Source: Rhabdophis nuchalis
Lineage: Eukaryota; Chordata; Lepidosauria; Squamata; Natricidae
DNA length: 64,000 bases
Reading direction: 5' to 3'
NCBI GenBank assembly: GCA_039707465.1
Contig: CM077649.1
Location: 16,191,001-16,255,000 of the forward strand
This document shows, one piece after another, positions 1 to 11,647 of this stretch; within the stretch, counting starts at the first letter, position 1; the number at the start of each line of letters is the position of its first letter. The translations under genes were made by a program, and so were the position numbers. Under the pieces are notes generated by a model, which was not told where the DNA came from, did no database searches, and saw only the letters and a program-made list of their open reading frames with translations.

Positions 1-205
1 CGGAACTGGCACAGGTCTGTGATTGTCCGTAGGTCAGGGGGCAGGTCATTCCAGAGGGCAGGAGCTGCCACAGAGAAGGCTCTCCCCCTAGAGGTCGCCA
101 GCCGGTATTGCCTGGCCAACGGCACCCTGAGGAGGCCCTCTCTGTGGGAGTGGACTGGTCGGGGGGAGGTATTTTGCAGATAACCATGGGGGAAGGGCCA
201 AACAT
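1..205 (-). mobile_element. L2-clade LINE fragment, cut by window start
   Basis: On the minus strand this encodes the C-terminal L2 reverse-transcriptase tail (the stretch with RSH, GLLRVP and ALWNDLP blocks), shared with about ten other copies in the window. Only the distal coding part is present; its 3' tail lies outside the window. Confidence 0.8.
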
Positions 206-291
206 CAAAACTATGAACCCAGTTATAGGTAGCCTTTTACTGCAAAACATATGCGCGTTATACAACATTTCAAGTAATGTGTAGCCCTTAT

Positions 292-525
292 TGGAGCCCT
301 GGTGGTGCAGTGGTTAGAATGCAGTATTGCAGGCTGACTCTGCTCACTGCCAGGAGTTTGATCCTGATCAGCTCAAGGTTGACTCAGCCTTCTATCCTTC
401 TGAAGTTGGTAAAACAAGAACCCAGATTGCTAGGGCAATATGCTAACACTGTAAACTGCTCAGAGAGTGCTGTAAAGCACTATGAAGTGGTATATAAGAC
501 TAAGTGTTATTGCTATTGTCGAAAC
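292..525 (+). mobile_element. tRNA-derived SINE
   Basis: An A-box-like motif (TGGTGCAGTGG) at about 303 and a B-box-like motif (AGTTTGATCCT) at about 355 are spaced as in a tRNA promoter. A non-tRNA body follows, ending in a TATAAG..TATTGC tail. This matches the tRNA-plus-tail SINE plan and is not a functional tRNA gene. Confidence 0.65.
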
Positions 526-951
526 CCACACACAGCATGTGTGGGTTGTTGCTCTCTCTTGATGTTCACCAACTACAGGTAGTCCTTGAGTTACAAATGT
601 AATGGAGCCTGCTGATTCCATTTATAACCCAGGGATTCATGGAAGTGAATCTTGTACGTAGACCATAATCACTCCCTGCTTTTGTCCACACATTCACTAA
701 TTGAATGCACAGTTCATTAAGCGCACATGAGGTATTTCAGGATGGGGAAAGCCATGGGGGGAGGGCTAGTGAGGGAACAGGCCACCTGTTTAAGACCACG
801 CAAGGCCTCCATGACTCACGCTCAGCACAAATACTTCCCCCCCAACCTGCTTCGCCAGGTCACTTACCATGCAAAGACCTAGCAAGCTATTTCCTCCCCA
901 GCCTCTCAGCCACGCTGGTGTGTGTAGGCCTCACCAAGAACTTTGCAGGCC

Positions 952-2941
952 GGGCTTCCGGTTCCGGCTCCTGCGGCGACGGGCGAGCCTAGCGCTCGCT
1001 CGCCGCTTTGTTTCTTCTTCTGCCCCCCAACGGGGGCGAGACTCCTCTGTTTGAGGGTCTCCCGTAGGGCCGGCTCGTCGGGGGGCGTGCCCCCCACGGC
1101 GGTGGAGGAAGCGGCTCCCGGCGCGGCTCAGGTGAGGGAGAACATGCTAGCGGGGGGTTTTCCCTTCGCCCAGGGAAGACGGCGCCATTTACAATTATGA
1201 GGAGGGCTGATCGGCTCAGTCAGAAGGACTCCCGAGGCTTCAGCTGCGAGGAGAGAGTGAGTCTTTAAAAAACTTTTTTTTCCTGCTGCCAGCCAGACTG
1301 AACGGACTGGGAGGGGGGTGTTTATTTTTAAAAAACCCCCCCTCGGATTTAAGCGGCACGTTAAAATGGCTTCTCTGCAAAGGGAAAGCGGAAACTTTCA
1401 CTCCGGACGGTCTCTAACAAGGGAAAGTGGATTGTGACTTTTTGCAACATTGTTTCTAGGTCTGGCTGAGTTTAAAAAAATTCTTTTTTTGCTACTTTCT
1501 CCCTCTGGCTGAGATGGGCGGTGGAAGTGGCTTCTCTGTGTCCCTGCCTGATTATTTCAACTAAGGAAAATTTCCAGCGTCTCTTTGAAAGCAGGACTCT
1601 CTCTGGATTTTTGGAAAAAAAAATTTTCTTGATGGATTTGTGATTTCTTCTTTGGAATACCTTCGTTATTACTATTTGTTGATTTGGGAAATTGTGTCTC
1701 TTTTGGTTTCTGAATTGTTTGCAACTTCACGGCCCTGAACTGAACTGAGCTCCTGATCTGCCCTACCAGCCCCACCCGGAAAACGCCATCTTGGTGGCAG
1801 TGATTCTAACTTTTAACCATGGCACAAGAAGCAGCACTTGTAAATTTGGAACAAAGGATGGCTTCTCTTGAAACCTCTATGCAGACTTTGATAGCAGAAA
1901 TAAAGGCCCAGAGGGCTGAAAATAGTACTTTCAAAAAGGAACTATTGGATACCCGGAAGCAAGTGTTGGAGAATACACAGAAGAATGAAGAATTGGAAGG
2001 AGGGTTGGAGGGGGCTAAGGGAGAGATTAAAAATATTTCTAATGAGGTGGGGGAAATAAATGGGCGTGTGTCTAGGATGGATATGGAAAGAATGACATAT
2101 TTTTTGAGATTTCAGAATGTTCTTGAGGATTCTGGTGAATGCCTACCTGATCTTATGAGTACAATTTTAGCAGATTATTTACAAAAACCTAAGGATGAGA
2201 TCAGGGGGGACATTGACCTAGCCTATAGAATTAACTCTGCATATGCCAGGATGAATGAAGTGCCTAGAGAGATACATGTGAAATTTGTTAGAAGGTCAAC
2301 CAGAGAGGAAATCCTGAAAGCGCAGAGAGAGAAACCTTTAACTTATCATCGAGAAACGGTCACTATCTTGAAGCAGATCCCTAGAAAAATTAGAGACTCA
2401 AGAAGGAAATTTTCCTTCTTGTCTAAAACCTTGTTTGATCACGGGATTTGGTTCAAGTGGATGACACCTGAAGGGATGCTGGTGTTCTGGGAAGGAGGAA
2501 GAGTGAGGATTAAAACAGTTGCTGAGGCGGAAGCCTTTCTTAAAAAACATTCCTCTGCCCTGGGGGAAGATCCAGGGGGGACGGAGGGGGCCACGGCTCC
2601 GCCTGCGGGGGGCCAGGGAGGAGAAAAAGAAGATACAATAGCCAAAAGACTTAGATCAAAAAAATAACTTTGCCTTGATTTTTTCCTGAACAATTTTGCA
2701 TAATATTTCTATCCGGACCTTTTGTAAATGTCTGACAGCATGGAAGGGAGAATTTAGGTAAATGTACTTGCTTTCAACTTGTAGTGGTATGGAAAATGTT
2801 TTCTATATTAACTTTTTTAATGTGTATTTTGAGGTCTCGGAAGGTCCGATGACTCTGACGTGAATGCTCTCAAAATTTCTTTGTAACCATTACCTTACCC
2901 TGTTAAAAAATGTAAAACCAATAAAACTTTTTCAATATAAA
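952..2941 (+). mobile_element. ORF1-only L1 element (HAL1-like)
   Basis: The sequence AAGAACTTTGCAGGCC occurs at 936-951 and again at 2942-2957, a perfect 16-bp target-site duplication bracketing this segment. Inside, in order, are a GC-rich, CpG-rich leader (952-1818), one intact ORF1 (1819-2667), and a 274-bp 3' region ending in AATAAA and an A-rich end. There is no ORF2 and no room for one. Twin-priming or 5' truncation does not explain the loss, since the 5' leader, ORF1 and 3' end are all kept. The layout resembles mammalian HAL1 (half-L1) elements; an internal deletion of one ordinary L1 is the alternative. Confidence 0.75.
1819..2667 (+). CDS. L1-type ORF1 protein (RNA-binding chaperone)
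   Basis: This is an uninterrupted 282-residue reading frame with a strong Kozak start (AACCATGG). Residues about 5-95 are heptad-rich and predicted coiled coil (trimerisation in the family). Residues about 95-180 fit the L1 ORF1 RRM region, with a YFLRFQNV strand, a DIDLAYRIN segment and PREIHVKFV. Residues about 185-245 fit the C-terminal domain, including RREEIL-like and LTYHRETVTI segments. A charged, glycine-rich tail follows. Family members bind L1 RNA and form cytoplasmic RNPs for target-primed reverse transcription. No stop or frameshift was seen, which with the perfect target duplication implies a recent insertion. The length is slightly short for L1 ORF1p (about 300-340 in mammals). 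The coding potential belongs to the transposon, not the host. Confidence 0.85.
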   Translation: MAQEAALVNLEQRMASLETSMQTLIAEIKAQRAENSTFKKELLDTRKQVLENTQKNEELEGGLEGAKGEIKNISNEVGEINGRVSRMDMERMTYFLRFQNVLEDSGECLPDLMSTILADYLQKPKDEIRGDIDLAYRINSAYARMNEVPREIHVKFVRRSTREEILKAQREKPLTYHRETVTILKQIPRKIRDSRRKFSFLSKTLFDHGIWFKWMTPEGMLVFWEGGRVRIKTVAEAEAFLKKHSSALGEDPGGTEGATAPPAGGQGGEKEDTIAKRLRSKK

Positions 2942-3551
2942 AAGAACTTTGCAGGCCAAACTGAAGCTTCAGAGGGGTGGGCCTGCCCCCACACCTCTGA
3001 AGCGCCATTTTGGCTGGCAAAATGCGGAGTAGAAGGGAATAGGCAGGGCAAATGTTGCAAAGCCTCTGTGGTTGTTTGTAAGGGTGAATAACTCTTGGGG
3101 TGCTGCAATATTTGTAGTTTCTGGACTTGTTTGTAAACACTAGGGGGCACTTATCACATAACATGGAACTAAGAGAATGCTTGTAACCTGCGGGATTACC
3201 TGTACTTTATTATACAATAGATACCACATATTGAGATGCATTAACCTTTTGATCACAGTCGGAAACTCTAGAGAGGACAGAAGATATAGAACTACTAAAC
3301 CAATAAACAGCAAAATTAATCTGAATCGAGTTAATTTATCATTCACAGTAGATGAGTAAATCTTTGGTCATTAGTGAATCACATATACAAGTTTTCTTTT
3401 TCTTTTTTCCAGCATCACAACCTTTAATAACTGCTGTGCTTGGAATCTATGAATCCACAAAAATACTGTAGTTTGAATTCAAAACGTCTTTACCATATCA
3501 GGCTCTTGGAACAATGGAAACCTTCACATTCTGTGAATTTGCTGAAGTTTT

Positions 3552-4105
<554 letters not shown>

Positions 4106-4629
4106 GATTTCCTAATTTGGTACTTCATCCCATTTTGTTATTGATGACAACTCTCCGAGCGCAACAATTTGCACATCCTGGGCAAACAGAACTTTTGGTC
4201 AATGTAGTTTTCATTATCCATTTGTGTTTTGCAATAGTAAACAGTAGCAGTTTCATTTTATAAAAACAGCATTGCCTTCGGATGAGAAAGGCCGAGTGAG
4301 TCATTACATCCAACTTCCTGTCAATACAAGATTGGTCTTTAATATTTTGTCAACTTAAGCTTCAGAAAATTAATCCTTGACACCATATAATATTCTCATC
4401 CATAATTGCTTCCTTTACTAGCTTACTTATTTCCTAAACAAATAAACATCCAACACAATGATTCCCACATAAATTATTTGGCATCATGGGAAGCTTCATT
4501 CTGATGTATCATAAATGAATATGTCCTGCCTTATATGGGAAAAATCTTTGAAGAACAATAGCACGTTCTTGATAAAGCTAGATATGATGATTTTGATTTT
4601 AATGTGGTTTTTTTTAAAAAAAAACAAGC

Positions 4630-5262
4630 TCTATGGCAATAGATGGGGAAGAAATTGAGGTAGTGACAGATTTTATTTCCCTGGGCTCCAAGATCACCGC
4701 AGATGGGGACTACAACCAAGAAATTAAAACGCGTTGCTCCTGGGGAGAAAAGCTATGGCAAATCTAGACAGCATACTAAAAAGCAGAGAGAACACCCTGC
4801 CAACAAAAGTGCATATAGTCAAGCCATGCTTTTCCCAGTTGCAATGGATGGCTGTGAAAGTTGGACCATAAGAAAGGCTGAGCGCCAGAGAACTGAGGCC
4901 TTTGAACTATGGTGATGGAGAAGACTCCTTTGAGTCCCTTGGACTGCAAGGCGATCAGACCGGTCAGTCGTAGAGGAGATCAACCCTGACTGCTCTTTAG
5001 AAGGCCAGATCCTGAAGATGAAACTCAAATACTTTGGCCACCTAATAAAAAGGAAGGACTCACTGGAGAAGAGCCTAATGCTGGGAAAAACTGAAGGCAA
5101 AAGAAGAACGGGACGACAGAAAATGAAGTGGCTGGATGGAATCACTGAAGCAGTAGACATGAGCTTAAATGGACTCTGGGGGATGGTAGAGGATAGGAAG
5201 ACCTGAAGGAACGTTGTCCATGGGGTCATGATGGGTCGGACACGACTTTGTGACTAACAACA
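4630..5262 (+). mobile_element. BovB (RTE) LINE 3' fragment
   Basis: The + strand encodes the BovB ORF2 C-terminus in broken frames: the YGCESWTIRKAE-like, FELW.WRRLL-like, LKYFGHLIKRKDSLE and RQKMKWLDGITEAVDMSLN blocks, followed by the CACGACTTTGTGACTAACAACA 3' end. Stops and frameshifts show it is dead. BovB is known for horizontal transfer between squamates and ruminants. Confidence 0.88.
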
Positions 5263-5269
5263 TTTTCCT

Positions 5270-5940
5270 TCCATGAATATGATACTTCTTCGAGAGTTTG
5301 GTAATATACGATGTTATAATACACAATAGCTCCACTATCATTAATGTTTTGCTGTCTAAAAATGTGTTGGGCTGATGATTCAGCTGGCATCCATGTGAAC
5401 TAAAGAAATCTCAACACTTCTGTGAAATAGCACATTATGACTTGCCTTTGGCATATAGATGTTATCCCTTTTTATTGTATTATCTAAACTGGCTGCGAGA
5501 TTCACCTAGTGTTTCTTTTCTTTTGTGGGGGAGACTTCTAACTAGCAACTACGATTTCTTGAGAAGTTTTAAAAAAGCTCTTAAACAAGCAAGTATAGAG
5601 TTATTTGACCTTAGGCCAAACTAGGCACAGCCCAAGCTTGTAGCATGATGAAATATTGGGCTTCAAGCATCATCATTATTGGAATGAGGAAGGGACGAAA
5701 ACTTCAGTTGATGTGGAAATTCTGTAGGATACATTTTAAAACTAAACTCAAATGCAAAGGCCTTAGTCTACTTTCAAAAGACTTTTGTAAAATATCAATT
5801 AAAATCTCTGAACACCTGTTGCTTTTCAGCAGTTTAGCATACCGGAGGGGAAGACAGAAAGAAAATATGGAACCTACTTATTGGATATTGTGGGCCTACT
5901 TGCAAATTTGAATTCTGTTCACTGTCAGTATACATCTACC
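5270..5940. other. Unassigned AT-rich spacer
   Basis: No gene, recognised repeat or conserved motif was seen; the short ORFs show no family features. Confidence 0.5.
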
Positions 5941-5948
5941 TGATAGAC

Positions 5949-6083
5949 CCTGGGTCTCCAACCTTTGCAACTTTAAGTCTGAAGGGCTTCAGCTCCCAGA
6001 ATTCTCCAGCCAGCTTTGCTGGCTGGAGAATTCTGGGAGCTGAAGTCCTTCAGACTTAAAGTTGCAAAGGTTGGAGACCCCTG
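5949..6083. mobile_element. Palindromic hAT MITE, subfamily A
   Basis: 135-bp foldback with arms of about 64 nt around a GCCAGC/GCTGGC centre. The 8-bp target duplication TGATAGAC lies at 5941-5948 and 6084-6091. It has no coding capacity. Confidence 0.93.
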
Positions 6084-6540
6084 TGATAGACTATCTCTGA
6101 AAACCCATGGTCCTCAACAAGAAAACAAACAGAAAGATACTCAGCCACATAGCTTTCTGCTTCAAGCAGCCACATATCATGACATAACATTGATTCAGGC
6201 TTCCTCTTCATCTCTCCATGGAACGATTTGTACTAAGAAGCCATTGCCTCATATCTTAATTGTACATTGAAGTTCAAGAGGAGGAGGAGGAGGATTAAAA
6301 TGTTGAGCAGAATCTTTGTCTTTTTGTCCTCCTGAGTGGATGGATGGGCTGTTGAGTATTCCTAAGCACTTTTGGAAGCCACATGTACAGTAATGGACAA
6401 GCATCTTTCAGGATAAGGTACAGTTCCTCGGATCACAGGTCAACTTTCTCTCCCTCACTGCATCTCAGTAAAAGTCCCTTTAATGAGTTGTGCGGGAGAA
6501 AGGTTCCAATCAGCCGCTCCTGAGCAGCAATTCCTAATAT

Positions 6541-6880
6541 AGGTAGGCCTCAACTTATGACTACAAGTGAGCTCAAAATTTCCATTGCTAAATGAAACAT
6601 TTCTTAAGGGAGTTTTGCCTCATTTTACAATCTTTCCTGCCACAATTGTTGTGAATCAGAGCACTACAATCACAGTAAGTGGTCAAAATAGTAACAATGG
6701 TTCTTAAGTGAATCTGGCTTGCTTGGCAGAAGATTACCAAGTGATCACATGATCCCAGAACATGCAACCATCATAAGCATAAGTCACTTGCCAAGTGTCT
6801 GAATTTTGACCACGTGAGCATGTTGATGTTGCTGTTATAACTTTGAATGGTCACTAAATAAACTGTTATAAGGCAAGGCT
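6541..6880. mobile_element. CAGGTAGTCCTC-type inverted-repeat element
   Basis: Starts with AGGTAGGCCTCAACTTATGAC and holds the family's interior blocks (TTAAGTGAATCTGGCTT, GTGATCACATGATC, TTTGAATGGTCACTAAA). The right end is degraded. Other copies lie near 13029, 21060, 24786, 38666, 51147 and 55520. Confidence 0.6.
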
Positions 6881-6889
6881 CTCGGTACT

Positions 6890-7640
6890 GGTTGGTTTCC
6901 TGCAAGAGAGAAGGGTTTTATGGAAAGGGCAACAGTAGAGGAGAAACTTAGCTTAGATATGCAGAATTACCACCTTTCCATGCCAAGCATTTAATTATTT
7001 ATTTAATAAAATTGAAATGTGATTTCTAATCACAGATTGAGTGACTTTCTTTCCTATAGGACATGGAATGAATAAGACTAATGAAAACTGGTTGTGGTTC
7101 ATTCTTGAAGCAGAAGGTATTCAAATTCTTCGTGAAAGAAATATATTTTAAATATCATTGAAGCATATGATAACTTATCAAGATGTTTCTCTATACTGCA
7201 GAATTTTAAATACACACACATGTGCCATGAACAATATTCAATTTAATTAATTCCTGCGTAATTTACGTGTAAAATAATAAGAATATATCTGTGTCACGTA
7301 TATACAGACTTGAACATTTCAAACGGGGCTACATTTTAGTGCTTTATCTTATTTAGGACAGATTTAGAAAAGAATAGAGCTGTTTGGAGAATAGAAATTT
7401 GATTTCAGTCAAGAGGGAGTGATAATAGAGAAATTCCAGATAAAATATTTTCAGATTTACATGCATTGACTTGATAATGAGTCAATATATTAGGGATGAA
7501 ACCAGAGACAGAAAACAGCAAATTTAGGAGTGGAACCAACTATAGTTAGAGTTACTAATTTAATTAGTAAATTACTAATTTAATTTCAATCATGATGAAT
7601 TCTGAGATTTTTAAATTAATAAACGTATGTAGTACAGTTA
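6890..7640. other. Unassigned AT-rich spacer
   Basis: No gene or recognised repeat was seen; short AT-rich runs only. Confidence 0.5.
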
Positions 7641-7644
7641 GTCT

Positions 7645-8075
7645 ATATGAGACCGCCTCCTGCCCCATACATCACCCGATCCGCTCCCACAAAGAGGGTC
7701 TTCTCCGGGTGCCGTTGGCCAGGCAATGCCAGTTGGCGACGCCCAGGGGAAGGGCCTTCTCTGTGGTGGGCCCGGCCCTCTGGAATGACCTACCCCCCGA
7801 CCTATCTCGGACCTCCGCCTCTTCTGCCAACGTCTTAAGACATATCTATTCCAACAAGCCGGCCTGGCATAGCCCCCTGTCTCTGACTTTTTATACAGAA
7901 ATTGTAATTAACAGGGTTTTAAATGGGTTTTTAGCACGGGTTTTATAATTTAATATATTTTAACGATGTATATTGTTTTTATTGTGCTTTTAATAATGCC
8001 TGTGCGCCACCCTGGGTCCTAACAAGGAGAAGGGCGGGGTATAAATCTGAAATAAATAAATAAAATATTCATTTA
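7645..8075 (+). mobile_element. L2-clade LINE, 5'-truncated
   Basis: Opens in the LRDRLLP..HPIRSHKEGLLRVP part of the L2 protein. Continues through the LWNDLPPD block into the CGCCCTGGGTCC...GGAGAAGGGCGGG 3' end and an AAATAAATAAATAAA tail. One frameshift splits the coding stretch near 7820. Confidence 0.87.
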
Positions 8076-8294
8076 TACATGCAGTGCTTGGATTATGATC
8101 ATTCATTCTACAACTGTTTAAAATTATGATGATATTGAACGAAGGGTATGACCAGTCTGTGAAGTTGGGGCTGTCACATTGTCCCTGCCAATTCATGGTT
8201 ATGTTGGTCACAATGTCCTTCAGTCAGGCGATTGCCATTTGTGACTTTTCCCAGTGGGAAATCTGGCATGAGGTCACAAACTACTTTTTTCTCT

Positions 8295-8740
8295 CGCTTG
8301 CCTGCAGCATCCACACAACCTACCATGCTCCACCGCATCTTCCTGTGGCATCTGTGTACCTGTCTACAGGCCATAGTGCTTGATTGTGGCACTCTTCCAC
8401 CTGCCCTTGGTCAGCACCGACATACTCACACAAGTCTCATTGCATCTGCCAGTAGTATCCACACACATGTCCATGCTCCATAGCACTTGCCTGTGGCACC
8501 TGCAGTGCCTGCCTTAATGCACTCCATAATGCCTGCCACATCACCTGTGCAATTGCCATGCTACTTGCAATCCACCTGTACTGTATAGCACCACCCTGTG
8601 ACACACAGTCTCACCCATGTACCTGCCTTTACTATATAACACCTGCCTGTGGCACCAATCTGTTTAGGCTTCATAGCACTTCACATGACAACTGCCTGCC
8701 TCTAGCATCTGCCTGTGAATCTCATCTGCAGTTCTAACCT
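8295..8740. repeat. Diverged C-rich tandem repeat
   Basis: A CTGCCTGTGGCACC-like motif recurs about every 30-60 bases, with variants such as CACTTGCCTGTGGCACCTG, in an otherwise AT-rich neighbourhood. The period is irregular, so this is an old, decayed minisatellite rather than a fresh array. Confidence 0.55.
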
Positions 8741-8744
8741 TTAC

Positions 8745-9425
8745 TTTTTACTTTACTTTATTTTCAATTTATATACCGCCCTTTTCACCCAAAGGGACTC
8801 AGGGCGGTGCACAGAAAGATAAAAAACCCCACACAATATACAAAATTTAAAAAACAATTAAATCAATAAGACTGTGCTAAAATTGAATAAATAGTTAAAA
8901 ACATAAATAACGAATTAAAAGTCCCTAATCTATGTCAGGCCGGCAAGACGAAAGAAATGAGCTTTTACCATCCGACGGAAGTGACGTAGGTCCGTGATGG
9001 TACGGATATCGGGGGGGAGGTCGTTCCAGAGTGTCGGACCCGCCACAGAGAAGACTCTCCCCCTGGGAGTCGCCAGTCGGCATTGACCGGCTGACGGCAC
9101 CCTGAGAAGGCCAACTCTGTGAGAGCGGACAGGTCGAAGGGAGGACTGTGGTAGGAGGCGGTCTCTCAAGTAACCAGGACCCGAGCCATGGAGCGTTTTG
9201 AAGATGGTAACTACAACCTTGAAGCGCACCCGGAAGACCACAGGCAGCCAGTGCAGCTCACGCAGGAGATGTGTTACGTGGGAGTAACGAGAGACTCACA
9301 GAATTCCCCGCGCGGCTGCATTCTGCACTAGCTGGAGCCTCCGGGTGCACCTCAGGGGGAGCCCCATGTGGAGGGCATTGCAGTAGTCTAGGCGGGAAAT
9401 AACGAGGGCACTGCTGACTGCTTGC
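8745..9425 (-). mobile_element. L2-clade LINE, 5'-truncated
   Basis: The minus-strand frame 9241-8930 covers FRVRFKVVVTIFKTLHG to the LWNDLPPDIRT block. Upstream sequence extends to the ALYMGLPLRCTR-like region near 9370. The 3' terminal GGCGG-type end and A-rich tail lie at 8745-8900. Confidence 0.88.
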
Positions 9426-9444
9426 CTGGCATTCCTCCCTCTTC

Positions 9445-9610
9445 CCATATGTGGGGTCATGTGGGGGTCCTCCCTTAATGACTCTTGTGGTCCTAGTGGT
9501 TATGATGGCTACCAGATCTGCCAGCATTGTTGTTGCTAAGTGATGCAGTCCCATGACTTTGGGGTTTACAATTGTATTGCTTAGCAACAGGCTCAGATGC
9601 CATCATATCC
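9445..9610. mobile_element. Decayed CAGGTAGTCCTC-type element fragment
   Basis: Only interior blocks are recognisable (GGGGTCATGTGG, TTGTTGCTAAGTGATGCAGT, CCCATGACTTTG). Both termini are missing. Confidence 0.35.
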
Positions 9611-9931
9611 CAAAGCCTACTTATAATGAGGTTTGGCAAATCTTTGCTTGAAGCTTTCATGTGACATTTTAAAAACCCGGTCATTGACACGCTGTTAAGG
9701 TTATTTTGCTTTGGATTCATATTTAACCACTACGGTAGTTGCAGTTTTCAAAACTTTTGTTTGACTGGTCAATACAGGAAAATAAAAGTTAGCTTGTGTT
9801 TTCTATTTGAAGTCTAACTCTAATCATGTGATCAACATGTCAATGCTATGTTAGACCTTTCCAAAAATATTTTTGGTTTCTAACTGGAGGGATTTAAAAA
9901 AAAAAAAAACTGTTATATTAACACAATCTAG

Positions 9932-10590
9932 TTTTGTACCACTTTATAATGCCTTGGTGAGGCCACACTTGGAATCCTGCATCCAGTTTTGGTCACCATG
10001 ATGTAGAAAAGATGTGGAGACTCTAGAACAGGGGTCTCCAACCTTTGCAACCTTAAGTCTGAAGGACTTCAGCTCCCAGCAAAGCTGGCTGGAGAAGTCT
10101 GGGAGCTGAAGTCCTTCAGACTTCAGACCGGTTGCTCTAGAAAGAGTGCAGAGAAGAGCAACAAAGATGATTAGGGGACTGGAGACTAAAACATATGAAG
10201 AATGGTTGCAGGAACTGGGTATGTCTAGTTTAATAAAAAGAATTAGGGGAGACATGATAGCAGTGTTCCAATATCTCAGGGGTTGCCACAAAGAAGAGGG
10301 AGTCAAACTATTCTCCAAAGCACCTGAGGGCAGAACAAGAAGCAATGGGTGGAAACTAATCAAGGAGAGAAACAACTTAGAACTAAGGAGAAATTTCCTG
10401 ACAGTTAGAACAATTAACCAGTGGAACAGAAGTTGCCTCCAGAAGTTGTGAATGCCCCAAGTCTTCAAGAAGATGTTGGCTAGCCATTTGTCTGAAATGG
10501 TATAGGGTTTCCTGCCTAGGCAGGGAGTTGGACTACATGACCTCCAAGGTCCCTTCCAACTCTGCTATTGTATTGTATTGTATACCATGA
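9932..10590 (+). mobile_element. CR1 LINE 3' fragment, split by a foldback element
   Basis: Encodes the CR1 ORF2 C-terminus ([60 protein letters not shown]) in pieces. It ends in the CR1 3' signature GACCTCCAAGGTCCCTTCC plus a TATTG tandem tail. A palindromic MITE sits at 10029-10134. Confidence 0.9.
10029..10134. mobile_element. Palindromic hAT MITE, subfamily A, shortened
   Basis: Inserted in the CR1 copy with the 8-bp target duplication CTCTAGAA at 10021-10028 and 10135-10142. The left arm lacks the AATTCTCCAGCC segment and the right arm lacks its outer 25 or so bases, giving 106 bp. Confidence 0.9.
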
Positions 10591-10880
10591 TCTCATGATA
10601 AAAAGAAGAAAGTTTAAGGGAGAAAATATTTTCCTTAAAGGTTTAGGTGTGCCCTGAGAGGATTTTTGTGCGCTTTGCAAGCCTTGTTATGTGTAACCTT
10701 TCACTCGCTTTGAAAGTTGTAAAACCTGACTAAGTTTATCTTTTCCAATCAATAGGGGCAGCGGTATGCTCAAAACGGCAAAGAGACAGCCAACTCCTAA
10801 TCGCTGTGGATCAGACTGAAATGGGTTTACGTTAACAGAGTTCCTGTACCTGAGCATCAGGTGTTTTGAAACATTATTTT

Positions 10881-10886
10881 TTCAGC
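10881..10886 (+). promoter_or_regulatory. Possible splice acceptor in CLDN8 5' leader
   Basis: A pyrimidine run (ATTATTTTTTCAG) ends about 80 bases before the CLDN8 start codon. It could be the 3' end of a leader intron. No upstream donor was identified, so this is weak. Confidence 0.25.
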
Positions 10887-10966
10887 ACCTGATCTGAATC
10901 GGGAAAGTAAAAGAAGATTCACTGAAAACTCTCTGGGACAACATTCTACTGGCTTGGAATGAGGAA

Positions 10967-11647
10967 ATGGCGGCAGCGACTTCATTGCAGATTGTAGGAC
11001 TGATCCTGGGAGGCATTGGCGCTGTTGGGACCTTTGCCATCACTGGCATGCCCCAGTGGCGAGTGACGGCTTTCATCGAAAGCAATGTGGTGGTCTTTGA
11101 GACATTTTGGGAAGGCCTCTGGATGAATTGTATAAGGCAAGAATCCATCAGGATGCAATGCAAGGTTTATGACTCCCTCCTGGATCTCCCGCCAGACCTG
11201 CAGGCTTCAAGAGGCTTGATGTGTGCAGCTTCAGCTCTGGCATTCCTCGCTTTTGCAATAGCTGTTCTTGGCATGAAGTGTACCCAGTGCACAGGAAATG
11301 ATGACCGCATCAAAGGCTACATTCTGCTGGCAAGTGGCATCTCCTTCATCCTGACTGGCATTGTGGTGCTCATCCCAGTGTGCTTTGTTGCCCATAACAT
11401 TATCCGAGACTTCTACAATCCCATCATCACAGTGGCTCAGAAGCGAGAGCTTGGAGAAGCACTTTACATAGGCTGGACTTCAGCTTTCTGCCTTGTGGCT
11501 GGAGGGGCAATTTTATGTTGTTTCTGCCGTTGTGAAGAAAAAACCCGAAGCTACCGGTACTCATTGCCCTCACAACCCACCACGCACCGCAGCCACAATA
11601 TTCAAAGAAGAGCTGAGAGTGCATATTCTAAAAGTCAATATGTTTAG
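10967..11647 (+). CDS. CLDN8: Claudin-8
   Basis: Single-exon frame of 226 residues (225 in human). Predicted membrane segments lie at about 8-28, 82-102, 118-140 and 162-184. The first extracellular loop carries the claudin signature: W31, then FWEGLW (47-52), with C55 and C65 nine residues apart and K66 next to C65, as in mammalian CLDN8 (MNCIRQ, QCK). The second loop has the IRDFYNPI segment, followed by the [10 protein letters not shown] motif characteristic of CLDN8. The tail is basic and ends SQYV, a PDZ ligand for ZO scaffolds. In mammals CLDN8 forms paracellular barriers and, with CLDN4, a chloride path in the distal nephron; a similar role here is inference. The start at 10967 gives MAAATS..., one residue longer than human. 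An intact frame and conserved motifs argue for a functional gene. CLDN17 lies downstream on the same strand, as in human chromosome 21 where the pair is adjacent. Confidence 0.96.
   Translation: MAAATSLQIVGLILGGIGAVGTFAITGMPQWRVTAFIESNVVVFETFWEGLWMNCIRQESIRMQCKVYDSLLDLPPDLQASRGLMCAASALAFLAFAIAVLGMKCTQCTGNDDRIKGYILLASGISFILTGIVVLIPVCFVAHNIIRDFYNPIITVAQKRELGEALYIGWTSAFCLVAGGAILCCFCRCEEKTRSYRYSLPSQPTTHRSHNIQRRAESAYSKSQYV

Larger units (their letters stand above)
576..3202. mobile_element. Inverted-repeat element interrupted by an L1 insertion
   Basis: The left end reads CAGGTAGTCCTTGAGTTACAA and the right end (3181-3202) is an imperfect inverted copy ending in ATTACCTG. Removing the L1-type insertion at 952-2941 and one target copy leaves an element of about 620 bp with no coding capacity. 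A smaller inverted repeat (GCTTCAGAGG...CCTCTGAAGC, about 2965-3003) sits in its right half. The flanks show no clear target duplication. Confidence 0.5.

Noticed and set aside
5949..6083. Foldbacks as microRNA precursor genes
   Set aside because: Many dispersed copies with transposon target duplications explain the hairpins; no single locus looks selected as a miRNA.
10882..11163. Minus-strand ORF over CLDN8 (also 18690-18926 over CLDN17)
   Set aside because: Both are antisense shadows of the conserved claudin frames.
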